A stretch of DNA of 6,655 nucleotides from Bacteroidota bacterium (GTDB taxonomy: Bacteria; Bacteroidota; Bacteroidia; Chitinophagales; Chitinophagaceae), in NCBI GenBank assembly GCA_023386395.1, contig JAEWJV010000278.1:1-6655 (forward strand), read 5' to 3'. A program made the position numbers and the translations under genes. The notes beneath the pieces are model-generated. The model made no database searches, was not told where the DNA came from, and saw only the letters and a list, made by a program, of their open reading frames with translations. Shown piece after piece: positions 5,029 to 6,655 of this stretch. The stretch's first letter is position 1. The number at the start of each line of letters is the position of its first letter.

Positions 5029-6345
5029 CTACTTGAATGTATTGAACAGTTCATCGTATTTTTTATACAATGCATCGTATTTATCATAGTCGGCAGAATT
5101 GCCATCAAACTTAGTCCTGTCCCTTTTCCAGAGGTATATCTGGGCAAGGTAGTTTACGGTATGGTTTAAATTGGCGGTTTCAAGCCTCTCCCTGTCCTGC
5201 TTCGCGCTGAGAATAGTAAATGCCTTTTCAAGCCATTGCGCTGAAGAATCAGCATAAACACCTTCTTCTTTTGCCACTTCATCGCGTTTAGCTTTTAAGG
5301 GGGCAGATTCGCCTGTATAGCTGTGATAGCGATCGTCTAAAGTTTCAAAAGCATAATGATAATAGTATCCTGCACCAAAGGCATATAATCCATTGGCACC
5401 ATTGGTTGCATCAAATGCTTTACCATAAGCCCGTGCTGCGGCAAGTTTCATCTGCACTTTCTGAGCGCTGTCGAGACCTTTTAGCTGTGCTGAATCGTTA
5501 GTGGCAAAGGCTTCAGCATAGCCCACAATCTTTTGTTCGTCCATGCTGCCCGCAGCGGCTTCCTGTTCGTATTTCTGCAAAAGTTCCGATAAGCTTGAAT
5601 TGGCAGTCATGTTGCTCATTTCATATTGAGACCATGTTGCATTATTATTTGGATACAGCTCTTTTGCAAGTGCAAGATATTTTTTGAAAGAAGCATCATC
5701 TTTTTTATCCATGTAGTACTGGATTAAAAACTGGTAAATGCTTTCATAATCCTCGCCGGTAATTTTTAAATCGGCAAGCCTTGCATAATATTTGGCTGCG
5801 GAATCAATTTGCTTGGAATTCTGGGCCGCAACACCGGTAAACAAAACCATTGTAGTATCTATTGTGGAAGTAGACTGGGTCATTTTATTATCTATCATTA
5901 CCTGTCCCAGCCTTTCAGCTTTTGAAAAATATTTAAAAGCGCTATCCCAGGTTTTGTTTTTCCAATATTCATTACCTCTTACAATATACCCATTATAAAT
6001 ACTGCTTAATCCATTGGAAAAATTGCCTTCTTTCATTTGTTTTAAAGAAGGATCTATTTGCTGATATTGACTAAAAGCATCCAGCGCTTCAACGTCTGCA
6101 TTCGGATTTTGCGGGCCCATGGCTGAATCGCCATACATCTGTCCATACACATACATTTTCCACAGTAAGGCTGTTGGCTTATCCTTTTCTTTAAGCTTAG
6201 GATTATTCACCATTTTATCAACCTCCTCCTTAGCCTTATCAAACTTTTTTTGTTGTACATATAATGCTATAACATCGCCATCCTGCGCCATAAGGTAACT
6301 GAGTGAAAATGAAAATGCAATCAATAGAATTATTTTTTTCATCAT
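5029..6345 (-). CDS. Exported TPR-like helical-repeat protein
   Basis: The 438-residue product begins with two Met codons, then Lys-Lys, a hydrophobic stretch (5-18) and a likely signal-peptidase I site after LMA (20/21, before Gln). There is no lipobox Cys, so a soluble periplasmic protein is expected. The mature part is mostly helical, with TPR-like helix pairs: ALYVQQKKFDKAKEEVDKM (27-45), GNEYWKNKTWDSAFKYFSKA (124-143), a pair near 170-193 with DSAAKYYARL, one near 204-232 (YYMDKKDDASFKKYLALAKE), and WLEKAFTIL (371-379). The repeats are degenerate, so the exact number is uncertain. TPR arrays usually mediate protein-protein contacts; no partner can be named. It follows gyrA by 68 bp on the same strand but has its own promoter at 6382-6410. 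I recall TPR genes next to gyrA in other Bacteroidota genomes; that would need checking. It ends 19 bp from the bidirectional terminator. Confidence 0.88.
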   Translation of the reverse strand: MMKKIILLIAFSFSLSYLMAQDGDVIALYVQQKKFDKAKEEVDKMVNNPKLKEKDKPTALLWKMYVYGQMYGDSAMGPQNPNADVEALDAFSQYQQIDPSLKQMKEGNFSNGLSSIYNGYIVRGNEYWKNKTWDSAFKYFSKAERLGQVMIDNKMTQSTSTIDTTMVLFTGVAAQNSKQIDSAAKYYARLADLKITGEDYESIYQFLIQYYMDKKDDASFKKYLALAKELYPNNNATWSQYEMSNMTANSSLSELLQKYEQEAAAGSMDEQKIVGYAEAFATNDSAQLKGLDSAQKVQMKLAAARAYGKAFDATNGANGLYAFGAGYYYHYAFETLDDRYHSYTGESAPLKAKRDEVAKEEGVYADSSAQWLEKAFTILSAKQDRERLETANLNHTVNYLAQIYLWKRDRTKFDGNSADYDKYDALYKKYDELFNTFK

Positions 6346-6381
6346 TCTTTATTTAAACTTTATTTAAATTGTATGGTTAAC

Positions 6382-6410
6382 CAAATTTATAATTGTTATC
6401 TGTTAATCAA
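6382..6410 (-). promoter_or_regulatory. Promoter of the TPR-like gene
   Basis: On the minus strand TAAATTTG (6389-6382) is a perfect match to the Bacteroidota -7 consensus TAnnTTTG. A TTG (6410-6408) lies 18 bp upstream as a -33 element, just past the gyrA stop codon. The predicted start site near 6376 gives an A/T-rich leader of about 30 nt without a Shine-Dalgarno sequence, as is normal for this phylum. This is the best promoter in the window. Confidence 0.6.
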
Positions 6411-6413
6411 TTT

Positions 6414-6655
6414 TTAAACGGTTGCATTTTCATCCTTATCATTCTCTGAATTATTATCGCTGCCCTCCTTATTTTCATCTTCTTCATTATTATTGTTTTC
6501 TACAATATTGCTTCCTGCTTCAGCGATAATAATATCATCATCTGCTGCATCATTAATTTCAGGTTCTTCTTCCTTTTCATCCAGTTTAGTGATGGCGGCT
6601 ATTTCATCTCCTTCGTCCAATCGTATTAATTTAACGCCCTGTGTGGCACGGCCGG
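6414..6655 (-). CDS. gyrA: DNA gyrase subunit A, C-terminal end (partial, N-terminus off the right edge)
   Basis: The frame is open from the right edge and encodes the last 79 residues. The first visible residues, GRATQGVKLIRLDEGDEIAA, match the final beta-pinwheel blade of GyrA, the domain that wraps DNA during ATP-driven negative supercoiling. ParC-type subunits normally lack this wording. The apparent start around 6620 is an internal TTG (Leu), not a real start, because coding sequence continues upstream to the edge. After ITKL the chain becomes a low-complexity acidic tail of 55 residues with 22 Asp/Glu, 3 Lys, no Arg and about 11 Asn. E. coli GyrA also ends in an acidic tail that modulates DNA wrapping, so a similar role is plausible here. 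The stop (TAA, 6416-6414) lies 68 bp before the TPR-like gene. Confidence 0.92.
   Translation of the reverse strand, partial: GRATQGVKLIRLDEGDEIAAITKLDEKEEEPEINDAADDDIIIAEAGSNIVENNNNEEDENKEGSDNNSENDKDENATV

Noticed and set aside
6414..6620. A separate small acidic protein of 68 residues
   Set aside because: It starts at a TTG inside gyrA; coding continues upstream to the edge with a GyrA blade sequence.

Overview
The window looks like chromosomal DNA from a member of the Bacteroidota, most likely near the Chitinophagaceae. Four things suggest this. The protein variants are of that type (ClpS, PrmC, RibD and a POTRA outer-membrane protein). Sequences matching the Bacteroidota -7 promoter consensus TAnnTTTG lie just upstream of several genes. 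No start codon has a clear Shine-Dalgarno sequence. Base composition is moderate, about 42% G+C in the core-gene lines I counted by hand. The family placement is inference, not a database result.

Left block (1-3031, minus strand, read right to left): prmC (release-factor glutamine methyltransferase), clpS (N-degron adaptor), aat (leucyl/phenylalanyl-tRNA-protein transferase), then the N-terminal 352 codons of a BamA/TamA-like outer-membrane protein that runs off the left edge. Gaps are 41, 77 and 45 bp, so partial co-transcription is plausible. Aat and ClpS act one after the other: Aat adds a destabilising Leu or Phe to a protein N-terminus, and ClpS delivers such proteins to a Clp protease.

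Centre (3060-4949, plus strand): ribD (riboflavin biosynthesis), divergent from prmC across only 28 bp. Next comes a very AT-rich gene (about 28% G+C) for a winged-helix-like / single transmembrane / coiled-coil protein of unknown function, then a 67-residue conserved small protein of unknown function. A strong bidirectional hairpin terminator at 4975-5009 separates these from the convergent genes to the right.

Right block (5029-6655, minus strand): the 3' end of gyrA, whose product ends in a long acidic tail, followed by a gene for an exported TPR-like repeat protein with a good promoter of its own.

Most of the window is housekeeping sequence, and I see no clear new multi-gene system. The best candidates for novelty are the AT-rich membrane protein gene at 4187-4675 and the -7 elements placed so close to the clpS and ribD start codons that leaderless transcripts are suggested. 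There is no gene-free stretch above 300 bp, and I see no tRNA, rRNA, CRISPR array, insertion sequence or riboswitch.
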